This document shows, one piece after another, positions 39,151 to 49,526 of a stretch of 64,000 nt of DNA (the stretch's first letter is position 1; every line of letters begins with the position of its first letter). The stretch is from positions 37,339 to 101,338 of the forward strand of contig NZ_AJYA01000030.1 in the NCBI RefSeq assembly GCF_000265075.1. The letters run 5' to 3'. The notes under the pieces were generated by a model, which was given only the letters and a program-made list of their open reading frames with translations, searched no databases and had not been told where the DNA came from. This DNA is from Nitritalea halalkaliphila LW7. GTDB lineage: Bacteria > Bacteroidota > Bacteroidia > Cytophagales > Cyclobacteriaceae. A program made the position numbers and the translations under genes.

Positions 39151-39994
39151 TTAAGGGCCTAGTTTAGGCTGTCCAGCTTCCACCCAGGCACTGTACCAGG
39201 CGTCAGCTGTAACCTTAATGGCTTGGCGCATTCGGTCTTCGATCATGCCCTCGAGGCTTGGTGATAGGCTTGGCTGAAGGCAAAGGAATATGTTTTTTCT
39301 GTCCGGCCCGAGCGTTCTTCGTAGCTGTATTTTCCTTTTTTTCGGAATGTGGTGCTGAGTTGGCGTTCTACTTCTAAGGTCATGGGGAGTAGTGCATGAC
39401 TTTCGCGGACGACTTGCCAGATTTTTTCTCTGAAATTCGGGAGGTAGCTCGCCCCTCCGACGAAGAAATTATATTCTGCGCTAAACAGCTCAGGGAGCCG
39501 AGTTTCCCAAAAGCCATGGATGCCGTATTGGTTCGTGTACTGTCCGTTGTAATTTTTAGTGGTATGCAGGGGGACGTGTGCGTCTCCGATGTAGTGGCCG
39601 ATATCTGCTGCCAGTCGGAGGATTACTTTGGGGTCCCCTCCTTTAAAGGCTTCCACTAGGCGGAGCTGCGTTAGGTAGAGATTCCAGGGAGGATGCCGTT
39701 TTGACGTAGGAATTCTTCTCCGAGGGTCTCTTTTGCTGCTGTCCAGCTTCGTGGGAGGGTATAAGTGGCACTGTCGCCGAATGCTTCTAAATCGATGAAA
39801 TGTTTTTCTGCCTCGCCTTTGACCGCAAAACGCCGTTTGTCAGGGTTTACTGCCAGCTCACGAAGCTCTTCTTGATGGAGAAGGAAAAAGGAGCGCATTT
39901 CGGGCGGTAGGGAGTAGACCGCCTGTTGGTTGATTAATTTATGTGCGTGGAAGCCCCAGAGCGTTAGGCCGCAGAGTAAGAACAAGTGTGCCAT
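39151..39994 (-). CDS. S1/P1-type zinc nuclease/phospholipase family protein (two frameshifts)
   Basis: About 280 residues. It starts MAHLFLLCGLTLWGFHAHKL: a very short signal peptide leaves Trp13 at the mature N-terminus, as in S1/P1 nucleases where the N-terminal Trp binds zinc, with His16 and His18 nearby. Zinc motifs continue: LAADIGHYIGDAHVPLH and GIHGFWETRL. Breaks occur near 39683 (NGILP|WNLYLTQLRLVEAF) and 39250 (YHQ|SLEGMIEDRMRQ), each one base short. The tail reads AIKVTADAWYSAWVEAGQP. It is probably a periplasmic nuclease or phosphodiesterase. Confidence 0.87.
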
Positions 39995-40064
39995 AGGTTT
40001 TGGGACAAAGGTCGGGGCTCTGGCCGAAGTAGTCGGAGATTAGTTGCTTGTAAATGTTTTTATG

Positions 40065-40072
40065 TATATTTG
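40065..40072 (+). promoter_or_regulatory. -7 element upstream of rpsT (distal)
   Basis: TATATTTG matches TAnnTTTG; a TTG lies 18 bases upstream (40044-40046). It is 191 bases from rpsT and would produce a long leader, or transcribe a short open frame, ATG at 40080, of ten codons (MSRKGGVLAF). Confidence 0.4.
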
Positions 40073-40177
40073 CGGTGCTTATGAGTAGAAAAGGTGGCGT
40101 TTTGGCTTTTTAAGCTGTTTAGTGGGCGTGGCTGGCGCAATGGTTTTAAAAATTCTTTTCTCTTTATGAGGCAATTT

Positions 40178-40208
40178 TTTGTGGTTACAAATAATTGAAT
40201 TAAATTTG
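40178..40208 (+). promoter_or_regulatory. Promoter of rpsT
   Basis: TTTG (40178-40181) and TAAATTTG (40201-40208) are 19 bases apart, a perfect match to the Bacteroidota consensus, 48 bases upstream of the rpsT start. Confidence 0.8.
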
Positions 40209-40255
40209 CACTCCGTTTAAAGGCGGAATACTAAAGCATTAACATAACTAAAGAT

Positions 40256-40507
40256 ATGGCAAATCACAAATCAGCGCTTAAGAGAATTCGTGCGAATGAG
40301 GCAAAGCGTCTAAGAAACAGGTATCAGGCGAAGACGACCAGAACCTTTATCAAGAGATTAAAGAACACGTCAGACAAAGCTGAGGCTCAGGAGTTACTGA
40401 AGAAGGTTACTTCTATGATCGATAAGTTAGCGAAGAAAAACGTGATTCATAAGAATAATGCATCTAACAAGAAGTCGAAGTTGACGAAGCTTGTGAATGC
40501 ACTCTAA
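40256..40507 (+). CDS. rpsT: 30S ribosomal protein S20
   Basis: An 83-residue basic protein that binds the 16S rRNA 5' domain. It begins MANHKSALKRIRANEAKRL and ends in a helix with HKNNASNKKSKLTKLVNAL, both diagnostic. It has a consensus promoter and a strong terminator and is transcribed alone. Confidence 0.98.
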   Translation: MANHKSALKRIRANEAKRLRNRYQAKTTRTFIKRLKNTSDKAEAQELLKKVTSMIDKLAKKNVIHKNNASNKKSKLTKLVNAL

Positions 40508-40532
40508 TTTTTAAATGAATGCAAGTATTCAG

Positions 40533-40560
40533 ACCACCTCTTTCGGGGTGGTTTTTTTTT
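40533..40560 (+). terminator. rpsT terminator
   Basis: ACCACC (40533-40538) pairs with GGTGGT (40547-40552), then nine or more T. Intrinsic terminator. Confidence 0.9.
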
Positions 40561-40610
40561 GTTTCTTCTTTTTTAAGCGTTTAGTTCCCGATTAGTGGAT
40601 AGTTGGAGGG

Positions 40611-40618
40611 TATCTTTG
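40611..40618 (+). promoter_or_regulatory. -7 element for radC
   Basis: TATCTTTG exactly matches TAnnTTTG. It lies downstream of an in-frame ATG at 40595, so the true radC start should be the later ATG at 40649. Confidence 0.55.
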
Positions 40619-40648
40619 GGTATTCTTTATATTTTTTCAGTTAGAATT

Positions 40649-41338
40649 ATGCTCATAAGTACAAAAATTTTAGCCATGGCCGAAGAAGATAGGCCTAGGG
40701 AGAAGCTGCTTCACAAGGGGAAGGTGAATTTAACGGATGCGGAGTTAATCGCTATTTTATTAGGCAGTGGTACGGCTCAGCAGAGTGCGGTCGATTTAGC
40801 GCGGGATTTGCTCCGCGAGGTGGAGGGAGATTTAAGTGCACTGGCTAAAATGCAGCCGAAGGACTTGATGCGTTTTAAGGGCATAGGAGAAGCCAAGGCG
40901 ATTACGATCGTGAGCGCGATGGAGCTGGGTCGGCGGCGGGGGCAGACCAAGTCGGAGCGAAAGCCGCGTATCAGTTCTTCTTCGGACGTTTACACACTGA
41001 TGAAGCCTGTTTTGCTGGATGAGCTAATCGAGCACTTTTACATCGTGTTACTTAACCGTGCGAACTTGGTGCTTCGAACGGTGAAAATAAGTAGTGGGGG
41101 GACAAATGCCACCATCGCAGATCCGAAATTAATTTTCAAGTATGCGCTAGATTACCTAGCTTCGTCCATGATTTTAGTCCATAACCACCCGTCTGGGAAT
41201 TTAAAACCTTCTGAACCGGACCGGCGTTTGACTAAAAGGCTATTGGAGGTCGGCAAGAGTCTAGAGATTCCCGTTCTAGACCATGTGATTTTTACAGATG
41301 CCGGCTACTATAGTTTTGCGGATGAAGGAATCTTATAA
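40649..41338 (+). CDS. radC: RadC family JAB-domain protein
   Basis: About 229 residues from the ATG giving MLISTKILAMAEEDRPREKL. A helix-hairpin-helix precedes the JAB/MPN metal domain, whose motif is ILVHNHPSGNLKPSEPD (E-x-H-x-H-x10-D type). The upstream ATG at 40595 gives an odd extension and sits before the promoter. RadC proteins are widespread; despite the name a repair role is doubtful, and the biochemical function is unknown. Confidence 0.94.
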   Translation: MLISTKILAMAEEDRPREKLLHKGKVNLTDAELIAILLGSGTAQQSAVDLARDLLREVEGDLSALAKMQPKDLMRFKGIGEAKAITIVSAMELGRRRGQTKSERKPRISSSSDVYTLMKPVLLDELIEHFYIVLLNRANLVLRTVKISSGGTNATIADPKLIFKYALDYLASSMILVHNHPSGNLKPSEPDRRLTKRLLEVGKSLEIPVLDHVIFTDAGYYSFADEGIL

Positions 41339-41350
41339 GTAAATTGAGCG

Positions 41351-41968
41351 ATGAATAAGCGTAACATTCTCTTAGTGGGCGTATTAGTCGTGGTGGCTCT
41401 TGCTTTTGTGTACACCCTTACACGGACGGATGATCCGGAGGTTTATGTAGAGAAAATAGAGCGGGAGCGCGATCGACAGTTTAAATATCTCAAGTTTAAT
41501 ACGGAGTCTCCGCTTTCCGCCGAGCAAAAGCGTGATTTGCAGGAACTGGACTATTTCCCTATAGACCCTGCCTACAGGGTGCGTGCGCGTGTCGAGCCTG
41601 TTCAAAACAAAAAAATGTTAGAGATTCCAAAAACGGATGGCTCTGTAGGGAAGTATATCAAGCATAGTTATGCGGTTTTCGAGCTAAAGGGAGTTCAGCA
41701 CAGGCTTTTGCTGCTGCAAGCAGCCAATGAGGCAGATAAACGTAATTTCTTTCTTGCTTTTAACGACAAGTCGAATGGGGAGGGAACGTATGGGGGTGGT
41801 CGTTACATCGACTTGCGGCAGGATGGCCAAAGCAGCATTACGATCGATTTTAATTTGGCCTATAACCCCTATTGTGCGTATAATCCAAACTACGCTTGTC
41901 CGATACCTCCGGCCGAAAATGAGCTGAGTATTCCGATTTTTGCAGGTGAAAAGGATTATGAGCTGTAG
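41351..41968 (+). CDS. DUF1684 family protein
   Basis: A 205-residue protein anchored by one N-terminal helix (ILLVGVLVVVALAFVYTL) and otherwise periplasmic. Family signatures are GGGRYIDLRQDG, IDFNLAYNPYCAYNPNYACP, PIPPAENELSIPIFAGEK. DUF1684 proteins are conserved but of unknown role. It follows radC by 12 bases and is probably in the same operon. Confidence 0.9.
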   Translation: MNKRNILLVGVLVVVALAFVYTLTRTDDPEVYVEKIERERDRQFKYLKFNTESPLSAEQKRDLQELDYFPIDPAYRVRARVEPVQNKKMLEIPKTDGSVGKYIKHSYAVFELKGVQHRLLLLQAANEADKRNFFLAFNDKSNGEGTYGGGRYIDLRQDGQSSITIDFNLAYNPYCAYNPNYACPIPPAENELSIPIFAGEKDYEL

Positions 41969-42049
41969 CTTCCTCTGTTTTTCCCTTTCTAAGCGGTGAA
42001 TCATGGATATAAAATAAGAGCTTTGGCCTCCACCTTCGGTCAAATCTCT

Positions 42050-42057
42050 TATTTTTG
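42050..42057 (+). promoter_or_regulatory. -7 element for pheT
   Basis: TATTTTTG fits TAnnTTTG, 24 bases upstream of the pheT start. A TTTG lies at 42022-42025, a little further than usual (24 bases). Confidence 0.5.
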
Positions 42058-42081
42058 TGTTTTAGACGAGAAATTTTATCC

Positions 42082-44492
42082 ATGAAAATATCCATTAATC
42101 AACTTCATACCTACTTACATCTTCCTGAGTCACCTGAAGAGATCGCGGCGCTATTAACTGGCTCTGGTTTAGAGGTGGAGGGAATAACCCGTTATGATTC
42201 GATCCAAGGAGGTTTAGAAGGTGTCGTGGTGGGCGAAGTGCTTACCTGTGTGCCTCACCCGAATGCAGATAAATTACGTGCTTGTACTGTAGCCATCGGT
42301 CCGGAAACGGTAGTTCCCATCGTCTGTGGGGCACCGAATGTGGCCGCTGGCCAAAAGGTGCTTGTAGCCACCGTCGGCGCACCCTCTACCCTTCTGAGGG
42401 GGAGCCCTTAACGATTAAAAAAGCGAAAATCCGAGGAGAAGTTTCTGAGGGGATGATTTGCGCTGAAGATGAGCTGGGCTTAGGGCAAAGCCATGCAGGT
42501 ATTATGGTGTTAGAAACCGATTTAGCGAACGGCACACCTGCTACAGACTATTTGGACTTAGCTCCAGATTATGTGTTGGAAATCGGGCTTACGCCCAATA
42601 GAGCCGATGCGGCCTCACACCTGGGAGTGGCGCGGGATTTAGCGGCTTTATTACAGCGGGCGCTTTGTCGGCCGGATGTTTCCTCCTTCCAGTTACCTAC
42701 TGGGGCTGCACTTCCACAGGTGACTGTGGCGGATGTTGTGGACTGTCCGCGCTATGCGGGCATTACCTTAGCGGGTATTCAAGTAGGACCTTCTCCGGAG
42801 TGGTTGCAGCAGTTTTTACGTAAGCTAGGATTAGAGCCGATTAACAATGTGGTGGATGTCACCAATTATGTGCTACATGATTTAGGTCAGCCGCTGCACG
42901 CCTTTGATTTAGCGAAAATCGAAGGAGGAATCGAGGTGAAAAAATTGCCGGCAGGCACGCCTTTTATCACTTTAGATGGGAAAGAGCGCACCTTAACAGG
43001 TGAGGAGCTAATGATCTGTGATGCACGAGGGGGGCTTTGCATGGCCGGGATATTCGGTGGTGCCAGCAGTGGGGTTTCAGCGGAAACAAGTGCTATCTTT
43101 TTAGAAAGTGCTTGTTTTAGCCCGGACGTAATCCGTAGAGGGAGTCTTTTACATGGACTGAAGACAGATGCATCTTTCCGTTTCGAGCGTGGCACTGATC
43201 CCAATTTACCTGTTTATGCGCTAAAGCGTGCAGTTTTACTGCTGCAGGAGCTGACCGGCGCGCATGTAACTTCTGGTCTCATTGATTTATACCCTGTTCC
43301 TGTGGAGGATGTGGCGATTCCCGTGTTATTCAAGCATGTAGATCGTTTAATCGGGGTGAGCATTCCTAGGGAGGAGATTTTTCAGATTTTAGCAGGCCTA
43401 GAGATTGGTGTTCAAGACATTTCCGATCTCGGGTTCACGGCGGTGGTGAAACCTTACCGCGTCGATGTTACACGTGAGGCGGATGTGATCGAGGAGATCT
43501 TAAGGATTTATGGCTTTGACCGTGTTCCACTCTCGGAGACCTTGGATACAGACTATTTAGCCCTGCACCCTAGTAAGGATAAGCAGCAGTTGCAGCAGCG
43601 CTTAATTGATTTGTTCACTTCTCGTGGCTTTTACGAGATCATGACGAACTCGCTAACGAAAGCCGAGTACGTGCAGAAGAGTGGTTTTCTAGATCCTACT
43701 CAGCATGTGGAGATCTTAAATAAGCTGAGTGAAGATTTAGATGTTATGCGCCAGACGCTACTTTTCAGCGGTTTGGAAGTTTGTGCACATAACATTAACC
43801 GACGTCAGAAAGATCTCAAGTTGCTGGAGTTCGGGACTACGTATAGAAAGGTCGATGGGGCCTATGTGGAGGATTCGCGTCTTGGGATGTGGCTAACGGG
43901 ACAGCGGCATGCGGAGTCTTGGCGTGAAAAAAGTGTTGCGGTAGGTTTCGAGGATGCGCATGCGGCGGTGATGCTGGTATTCGAAAAGCTGGGTATTCAG
44001 CCGAGTAAGGTGGAAGTGGTGCATGCCGCGCCTTTTGATTATGCGATTCAGTGGTTTATCGGTGAGCAGGTTTTAGGGAGCTGTGGTTTGCTTTCTAGTG
44101 CTATAGCCAAGCTAGCAGGTGTGAAGCAGGAGGTATTTTATGTGGATCTTAGCTGGGATTTACTGGTAAAAAAGGCGAAAGGTCTCAAGCAGTATCAGGA
44201 AATCAGTAAGTTCCCTGAGGTACGCAGGGATCTCTCACTGGTTTTAGATCGCTCGGTATCTTTCGCTCAGGTGTCTGTTTTAGCGCATAAGACAGGTGGA
44301 AAGCTCTTACAGCGCTTAGGTGTTTTCGATGTTTATCAAGGCGATAAACTTCCAGAAGATAAGAAAGCCTATGCGTTAAGCTTTATATTGCAGGACGTCA
44401 AGCAGACGTTAACAGATAAGGTAATCGACAAGACGATGCAGCGCTTGATGGATGCCTTCGAGAAGGAATTAGGTGCGGTTATTCGAAAATAA
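42082..44492 (+). CDS. pheT: Phenylalanyl-tRNA synthetase beta subunit (frameshifted)
   Basis: About 803 residues, joining Phe to its tRNA with PheS. The start is MKISINQLHTYLHLPES. A base is missing near 42380 (VATVGA|TLYPSEGEPLTIKKAKI). Domains in order: tRNA-binding EMAP-type domain (HPNADKLRACTVAIG), B3/B4 editing region, B5 (VLFKHVDRLIGVSIPREE), synthetase-like core (RGFYEIMTNSL, NKLSEDLDVMRQTLLFSGL), and the C-terminal FDX-ACB anticodon domain (FPEVRRDLSLVLD). As an essential gene it must be intact in the living cell. Confidence 0.97.
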
Positions 44493-44500
44493 GCACAAAT

Positions 44501-44785
44501 ATGTTACATGAGGAGCTGGATAAATTACACTTACTCGTACAGCGTTTACAGGAGCGTATGGAGCTTTTGCAGGCTGAAAATGTGGAGTTAAAGCGCCTCG
44601 CGGAGCAGCAGGCTGAGCAGCTGCATGAGCAGCAGCGCAGCTTGGTAGATTTTAAAAATCAAATTAAAATCACTAAACTTGTAAAGAACTTACCGATTGC
44701 AGATCGTGAGTCCTCTGAATTAAGAGAAAAGCTTAATAATTATATACACGAAATCGATCTTATAATCGCTTATTTGTCTGAATGA
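44501..44785 (+). CDS. Coiled-coil protein preceding ZapA
   Basis: A 94-residue protein, almost all coiled coil: LHLLVQRLQERMELLQAENV then repeated Glu/Gln-rich heptads. The C-terminus ELREKLNNYIHEIDLIIAYL is a separate conserved-looking helix. It lies 8 bases after pheT and overlaps zapA by ATGA, so translation is coupled. By analogy with the enterobacterial ZapA-ZapB pair it may partner ZapA at the division ring, but there is no sequence proof of homology to ZapB. Confidence 0.8.
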   Translation: MLHEELDKLHLLVQRLQERMELLQAENVELKRLAEQQAEQLHEQQRSLVDFKNQIKITKLVKNLPIADRESSELREKLNNYIHEIDLIIAYLSE

Positions 44786-45069
44786 TGGATACTCTTTCTA
44801 TTCGCATCAAGATCGGAGATCGGGAATACCCGATGAAGGTAAAAGTGGCAGATGAGGCCAGAATCAGACAAGCGGGTAAATTATTAAATGAAAAAATAAA
44901 GCAGTATCGAGAGACCTTTGGCTTGGATGATAAGCAAGATTTACTCGCTATGGTGGCGTTTGACTGTATGGTTGCTTCCATGGAACAGGAGTCTCTCAGT
45001 ACGGCCGATCGCGAGCAGCTCTCTACGAAGCTGCATGCTATTAATGAGCAGTTAGAGGGTCTTTTATAG
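44782..45069 (+). CDS. zapA: Cell division protein ZapA
   Basis: A 95-residue protein. The family N-terminal domain is SIRIKIGDREYPMKVKVADE, followed by IRQAGKLLNEKIKQYRETFG and DKQDLLAMVAFDCMVASM, then a coiled-coil tail. ZapA crosslinks FtsZ filaments at midcell. The start could be either of two adjacent ATGs (44782 or 44785). It overlaps the coiled-coil gene and precedes rny by 63 bases. Confidence 0.92.
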   Translation: MMDTLSIRIKIGDREYPMKVKVADEARIRQAGKLLNEKIKQYRETFGLDDKQDLLAMVAFDCMVASMEQESLSTADREQLSTKLHAINEQLEGLL

Positions 45070-45132
45070 CTTATTCTATTTTCTCTTTTTTCGGGACCGC
45101 TTCATCGGGGGTTAACTTAAATTTAATAACCT

Positions 45133-46698
45133 ATGGGAGAGTCCTTATACACGATTATCGCAGGCGTCATCGGCCTAGGCCTGGGGGCCTTTGTGGCGAG
45201 CCTGTTTTTAAAGAGCAACAATAAAAAAATCGAAGAAGATGCTAAGGAAAAGGCGAAAAGTATCATCCGAGAAGCTGAGATTACGGGAGAGTCCATTAAG
45301 AAAGACCGTATTTTAGAAGCTAAGGAGAAATACTTGAAGCTAAAGGCAGACTTCGAAGAGGAAGTGAGCAAGAAGAAAAGCATCTTAATCACGAATGAAA
45401 ACAAGTTAAAGCAGCGGGATCAGCTCTTAGCGAAGGAGCTGGAGCAGGTAAAGCGCAAAGAAGCTGAGCTGGATAGCAAGAAAGAAAATTTAAAGGCGCA
45501 GCTTCATTCGGTTCAAATGAAGAAAGAGGAGCTGGAGCGCGTGACGACACAGCGTATTTCTGACTTAGAAAAAATCGCAGGTCTTACGCGTGAGGAAGCG
45601 AAGGAACAGCTTGTGGAAATGCTTACCGATGAGGCGACTACGAAGGCCTCTTCTCAGATCAAGGATATTCTGGATCAAGCTAAGCTGACAGCGACTAAGC
45701 AGGCGAAAAAAATCGTTTTGGATACCATCCAGCGTACGGCTACAGAGCATGCTATCGAAAACTGTGTCTCTGTCTTCAATATCGAGAGTGATGACATTAA
45801 AGGAAAGATCATCGGTAGAGAGGGGCGTAATATTCGCGCTTTAGAAGCTGCTACCGGGGTGGAAATCGTGGTAGATGATACCCCAGAGGCGATTATCATT
45901 TCAGGTTTCGATCCTGTACGTCGTGAAATCGCGCGTTTATCGCTACATCGTCTGGTGCAGGATGGTAGAATACATCCTGCCAGAATCGAGGAAGTCGTGG
46001 CGAAGACCGAAAAGAATATTGAGGAGGAAATTATCGAGATAGGTGAGCGTACCTGTATCGACTTAGGCATTCATGGCTTACATCCAGAGCTTATCCGGAT
46101 GGTAGGACGCATGCGTTTCCGTTCTTCTTACGGTCAAAACCTCTTACAGCACTCCAGAGAGGTGGCCAAGCTGTCGGCGACCATGGCTGCTGAGATGGGG
46201 CTAAATGCAAAACTGGCTAAGCGTGCTGGTTTACTCCATGATATCGGAAAGGTATGGCCAGAAGAAGCGGAACTGCCTCATGCTATTTTGGGTATGGAGC
46301 TAGCGAAAAAATACAAGGAGCATCCTGAGGTATGTAATGCTATCGGTGCGCACCATGATGAAATCGAGATGACGGCGATGATTTCGCCCATCGTGCAGGC
46401 AGCAGATGCCATATCTGGTTCACGTCCGGGAGCACGCAGAGAGATTATGGACAGCTACATCAAGCGTCTGAAGGAGCTGGAAGATTTAGCGCTTAGCTTC
46501 GATGGTGTCAATAAATGTTTTGCGATGCAGGCAGGTCGTGAGCTGCGTGTATTAGTGGATGCAGAGCATGTGGATGATGTGACGGCAAGCAAGCTATCGT
46601 TCGATATTTCACAAAAAATCGAAAAGGAGATGCAGTATCCTGGTCAAATTAAAATAACCGTGATCCGTGAGATGCGGGCAGTGAATTACGCGAAGTAA
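45133..46698 (+). CDS. rny: Ribonuclease Y
   Basis: A 521-residue membrane-anchored endoribonuclease that initiates mRNA decay. The N-terminal helix is [19 protein letters not shown], followed by a long coiled coil (about residues 30-200), a KH domain ([21 protein letters not shown]) and an HD domain ([13 protein letters not shown], with metal His-Asp). It ends AVNYAK as in the family. Intact, with two terminators after it. Confidence 0.97.
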   Translation: MGESLYTIIAGVIGLGLGAFVASLFLKSNNKKIEEDAKEKAKSIIREAEITGESIKKDRILEAKEKYLKLKADFEEEVSKKKSILITNENKLKQRDQLLAKELEQVKRKEAELDSKKENLKAQLHSVQMKKEELERVTTQRISDLEKIAGLTREEAKEQLVEMLTDEATTKASSQIKDILDQAKLTATKQAKKIVLDTIQRTATEHAIENCVSVFNIESDDIKGKIIGREGRNIRALEAATGVEIVVDDTPEAIIISGFDPVRREIARLSLHRLVQDGRIHPARIEEVVAKTEKNIEEEIIEIGERTCIDLGIHGLHPELIRMVGRMRFRSSYGQNLLQHSREVAKLSATMAAEMGLNAKLAKRAGLLHDIGKVWPEEAELPHAILGMELAKKYKEHPEVCNAIGAHHDEIEMTAMISPIVQAADAISGSRPGARREIMDSYIKRLKELEDLALSFDGVNKCFAMQAGRELRVLVDAEHVDDVTASKLSFDISQKIEKEMQYPGQIKITVIREMRAVNYAK

Positions 46699-46702
46699 TG
46701 AA

Positions 46703-46729
46703 AGAGGTCCTTATCGGGCCTCTTTTTTT
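46703..46729 (+). terminator. rny terminator 1
   Basis: AGAGGTCC (46703-46710) pairs with GGGCCTCT (46716-46723), including a G-U pair, then a seven-T run. It begins five bases after the rny stop. Confidence 0.85.
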
Positions 46730-46746
46730 ATTGGGCTTCTTTTTTT

Positions 46747-46787
46747 GCACGACCCGGTGGCGTTTTCGTCATCGGGTCGTGCTTTTT
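46747..46787 (+). terminator. rny terminator 2
   Basis: GCACGACCCG (46747-46756) pairs with CGGGTCGTGC (46773-46782), and TGGCG/CGTCA extends the stem. A TTTTT run follows. A very stable second terminator in tandem. Confidence 0.9.
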
Positions 46788-46931
46788 ATTAGAATGTTTC
46801 AAGGGAAGGTGTGGTTCTAGCCTCTGGCGACCATTGTTTAGATTTTATTGTTAAAAACTGTAAAAAAAATTAAGCCTTGATAGGATTATTAACTTTTCGT
46901 ACGTAAACTTAAGATCTAAAAATTATGGTAA

Positions 46932-48449
46932 ATGAGAGTGTTCGACTTATTTTTACGTAGCTTTTTACTCTTAAACTTCCTTTTTCTTAGCTTTTACTCC
47001 TCCTTGTACGCACAGGCGGTGAGTCAGGAGGAAGAGCGGTTTGTATTGAGTTTAGAGGATGTCTTGCGCCGTGCGCGCGCCCAGTCCCCAGCCGCTAAGC
47101 GAGCAGAGACGCGGAGGGAGAATAATTACTGGAACTATCGTCTGTTTCGATCGAATTATAATCCGCAGCTTCGATTAGGGGGTACAGTGCCGGCGTTTTC
47201 ACAGGCCTTTTCGAATGTCGTGCAGCCTGATGGCTCTATTCTTTTTCGTGAGGTGAGGCAAAATTTAGCTGATTTGGAGATTGGGATGGAGCAGGAGATT
47301 GCGGCTACTGGGGGACGGATTTCGGTCAACTCTTCTACCAGTCGTTTTGATAATTTTTTAGCACCGGAGGGCTTTCCTCAGACGCAGTGGCAGGGAGTAC
47401 CGGTAAACGTTCGTTTAAATCAGCCAATCTTTGCATTTAATCCGTTAAAATGGGATAAGATGATCGAACCTCTGCGGTACGAGGCTGCGAATAAGGCCTT
47501 TGTGGAGGAGATGGAGGAAATTAATTTTATCGTAACGAGTATTTATTTTGATTTTTTAGTAGCGCAGGCGAACGTAGAAATCGCTTCTTTAAATTTACTG
47601 AACACCCAAGACATTTATAAAATCGAGCAGCGACGTTACGAAATGGGTGCCACGTATGAGGATAAATTGCTGCAGATCGAGCTGCAAGTGCTACAGGCCA
47701 AGCAGGATTTAGCGCAGGCGCAACTTGATCTGGATCGTTCTTCCCTATCTTTAAAGGCTTTTGTAGGCTTGAATGAGCGCAGCCAGTTGATTTTACTAAC
47801 CCCAGCGGAGATTCCGCAGGCGCAGATTGATTTTTCTAAGGCATTAGATTTGGCTTTTCAGAATAGGGCGGATGCGGTGAAATTTGACATTCAGAATTTA
47901 GAAGCGGAGGCGGCTGTGGCTCGTGCGCGTGGGGAGCGATTTGCTTTAAATCTAAATGCGAGCTATGGATTGAATAATGCTGCGCTGCAGTGGACAGATA
48001 TTTACACGAACCCGAACACGCAAACGCTAGTGAATATGTCGTTTTTCATTCCCGTTTTAGACTGGGGGAGAAATAAGGCGCGAATGGGCAGCGCGTGCCA
48101 ATAGGGAGCTGGTGCAGTACACGGTAGAGCAGGATATCATCAATTTCGAGCAGGAGATTTTTACCAAGGTACGTAACTTTTCTATGCTGAAAGAGCGCTT
48201 AGAAATTACGGAGCTTGCAGACAAGGTGGCCGAAAAGCGGTATAATTTGGCGTTACGTCGTTATCAAGAGTCTTCTTTTTCGCTCACTGATCTGACGATC
48301 GCGCAGCAGGAAAAAGACCAGAACAGGAGAGCTACATTACCGCTTTAAAAGCGTACTGGGAGGCCTATTATGAGCTGAGGCGACTTACGCTCTATGATTT
48401 TGCGAATGATCAACTTTTATATAACCCTGAATTAGAAAATACCCTATGA
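46932..48449 (+). CDS. TolC-type outer membrane efflux protein (two frameshifts)
   Basis: About 506 residues. Signal peptide LLLNFLFLSFYSSLYAQ. The two long helical repeats of the TolC family are present (LSLEDVLRRARAQSPAAKRA and VTSIYFDFLVAQANVEIASL). Breaks near 48090 (KARMG|ARANRELVQYTVEQD) and 48335 (NRRA|YITALKAYWEAYYELR) are single-base. The stop overlaps the start of the next gene by ATGA (48446). It forms the outer-membrane exit duct of the tripartite pump encoded by this operon. Confidence 0.92.
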
Positions 48450-49523
48450 AAGCTAGTGTTTATACCTTCTTTTTTTCAGTTTTGGCCGCAGGCCTGCTCT
48501 TCAGCTCCTGTGCGGAGGAGAAGGAAAAGCAAGAAGAGATTCCTGCTTCTAATTTTCGTGCGGAGGTTTCGGCTACTCCTGTGCGTACGGCAGTCTCTGA
48601 GCGTAGGTCTTTTGATTACCTTATTAATGCTACAGGAAAGGTCGATGCTTTAGAGGAGGTGCTGGTGGTCGTAGAGCGGTCTGGTTTTCTGAGTGAGTTG
48701 CGTGTTAAAGAGGGGGATCGGGTTACGAAGGGGCAGGTGCTCGCCACTTTAGCTCCTGAGGAGGCTGCATTTAAGGTGGAAAAGGCGAAGATTGCTTTGC
48801 GCAACGCGCTGGCCAAATACGAATCTGAACTTTTAAACTTCGAGCGGATCATGGAAGGCGATGACGAAGAGCGCAAGCAGTTTATTCAGGAGCAGCTGAA
48901 AGCAAATTCCGGTGTGCTTATCGCGGAAATCGAGTTGAAGGAAGCGGAGAGGGACTTCGAAAAAGGGGAGATTGTGGCACCGATTAGTGGGCAGGTAGCG
49001 AATGTGAAGCTGAAGCAGGGGGCTGTGGCGAGTGCAGGTGCGGAGCTGCTAGAGATCGTGAACACGAATAGTTTGGAGTTAAAGGTGAAGGTATTAGAAT
49101 CGGATATTTCGCTATTAAGTCTGAATCAGGAGGCTGAAATTTACCCGGTTAGTGGGGGTGAGATGCGGGTGGGTACGCTGCGCAGTCTTAATCCTAAGGT
49201 AGATGAAAATGGCCTTGTGCAGGTGGGGGGTGCTGATCCGGAATCCGGGTACCTTACTACCGGGGATGAATGCGCGGGCGGTGATTCGTGCGCCCCAAAA
49301 CAATAGTCTGGTGGTGCCCAAGCAGGCGCTGGTGTATCGTTCTGGGCGGCCGGTGGTCTTCACCATAGAAAATAATGAGTCCAAGTGGAACTATGTGGAG
49401 GTGGGTAAGGATAATGGCCGTGAGGTAGAAATCTTGAGTGGCATAGAGGAAAACATGACGGTGATTACGTCGAATAATTTACAGCTGGCACATCAAGCGC
49501 CGGTGCAGGTGGTAAACGATTAA
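48446..49523 (+). CDS. RND efflux periplasmic adaptor lipoprotein (frameshifted)
   Basis: About 359 residues. The signal peptide ends in a lipobox, LLFSSC, so Cys22 should be lipidated. The biotinyl-lipoyl halves are LRVKEGDRVTKGQVLATL and GEIVAPISGQVANVKLKQGA, with a helical hairpin between. An extra G in a G6 run near 49225 breaks the frame; it continues VLIRNPGTLLPGMNARAVI, a standard adaptor ending. It links the RND pumps to the TolC duct. Confidence 0.93.
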
Positions 49524-49526
49524 GGT

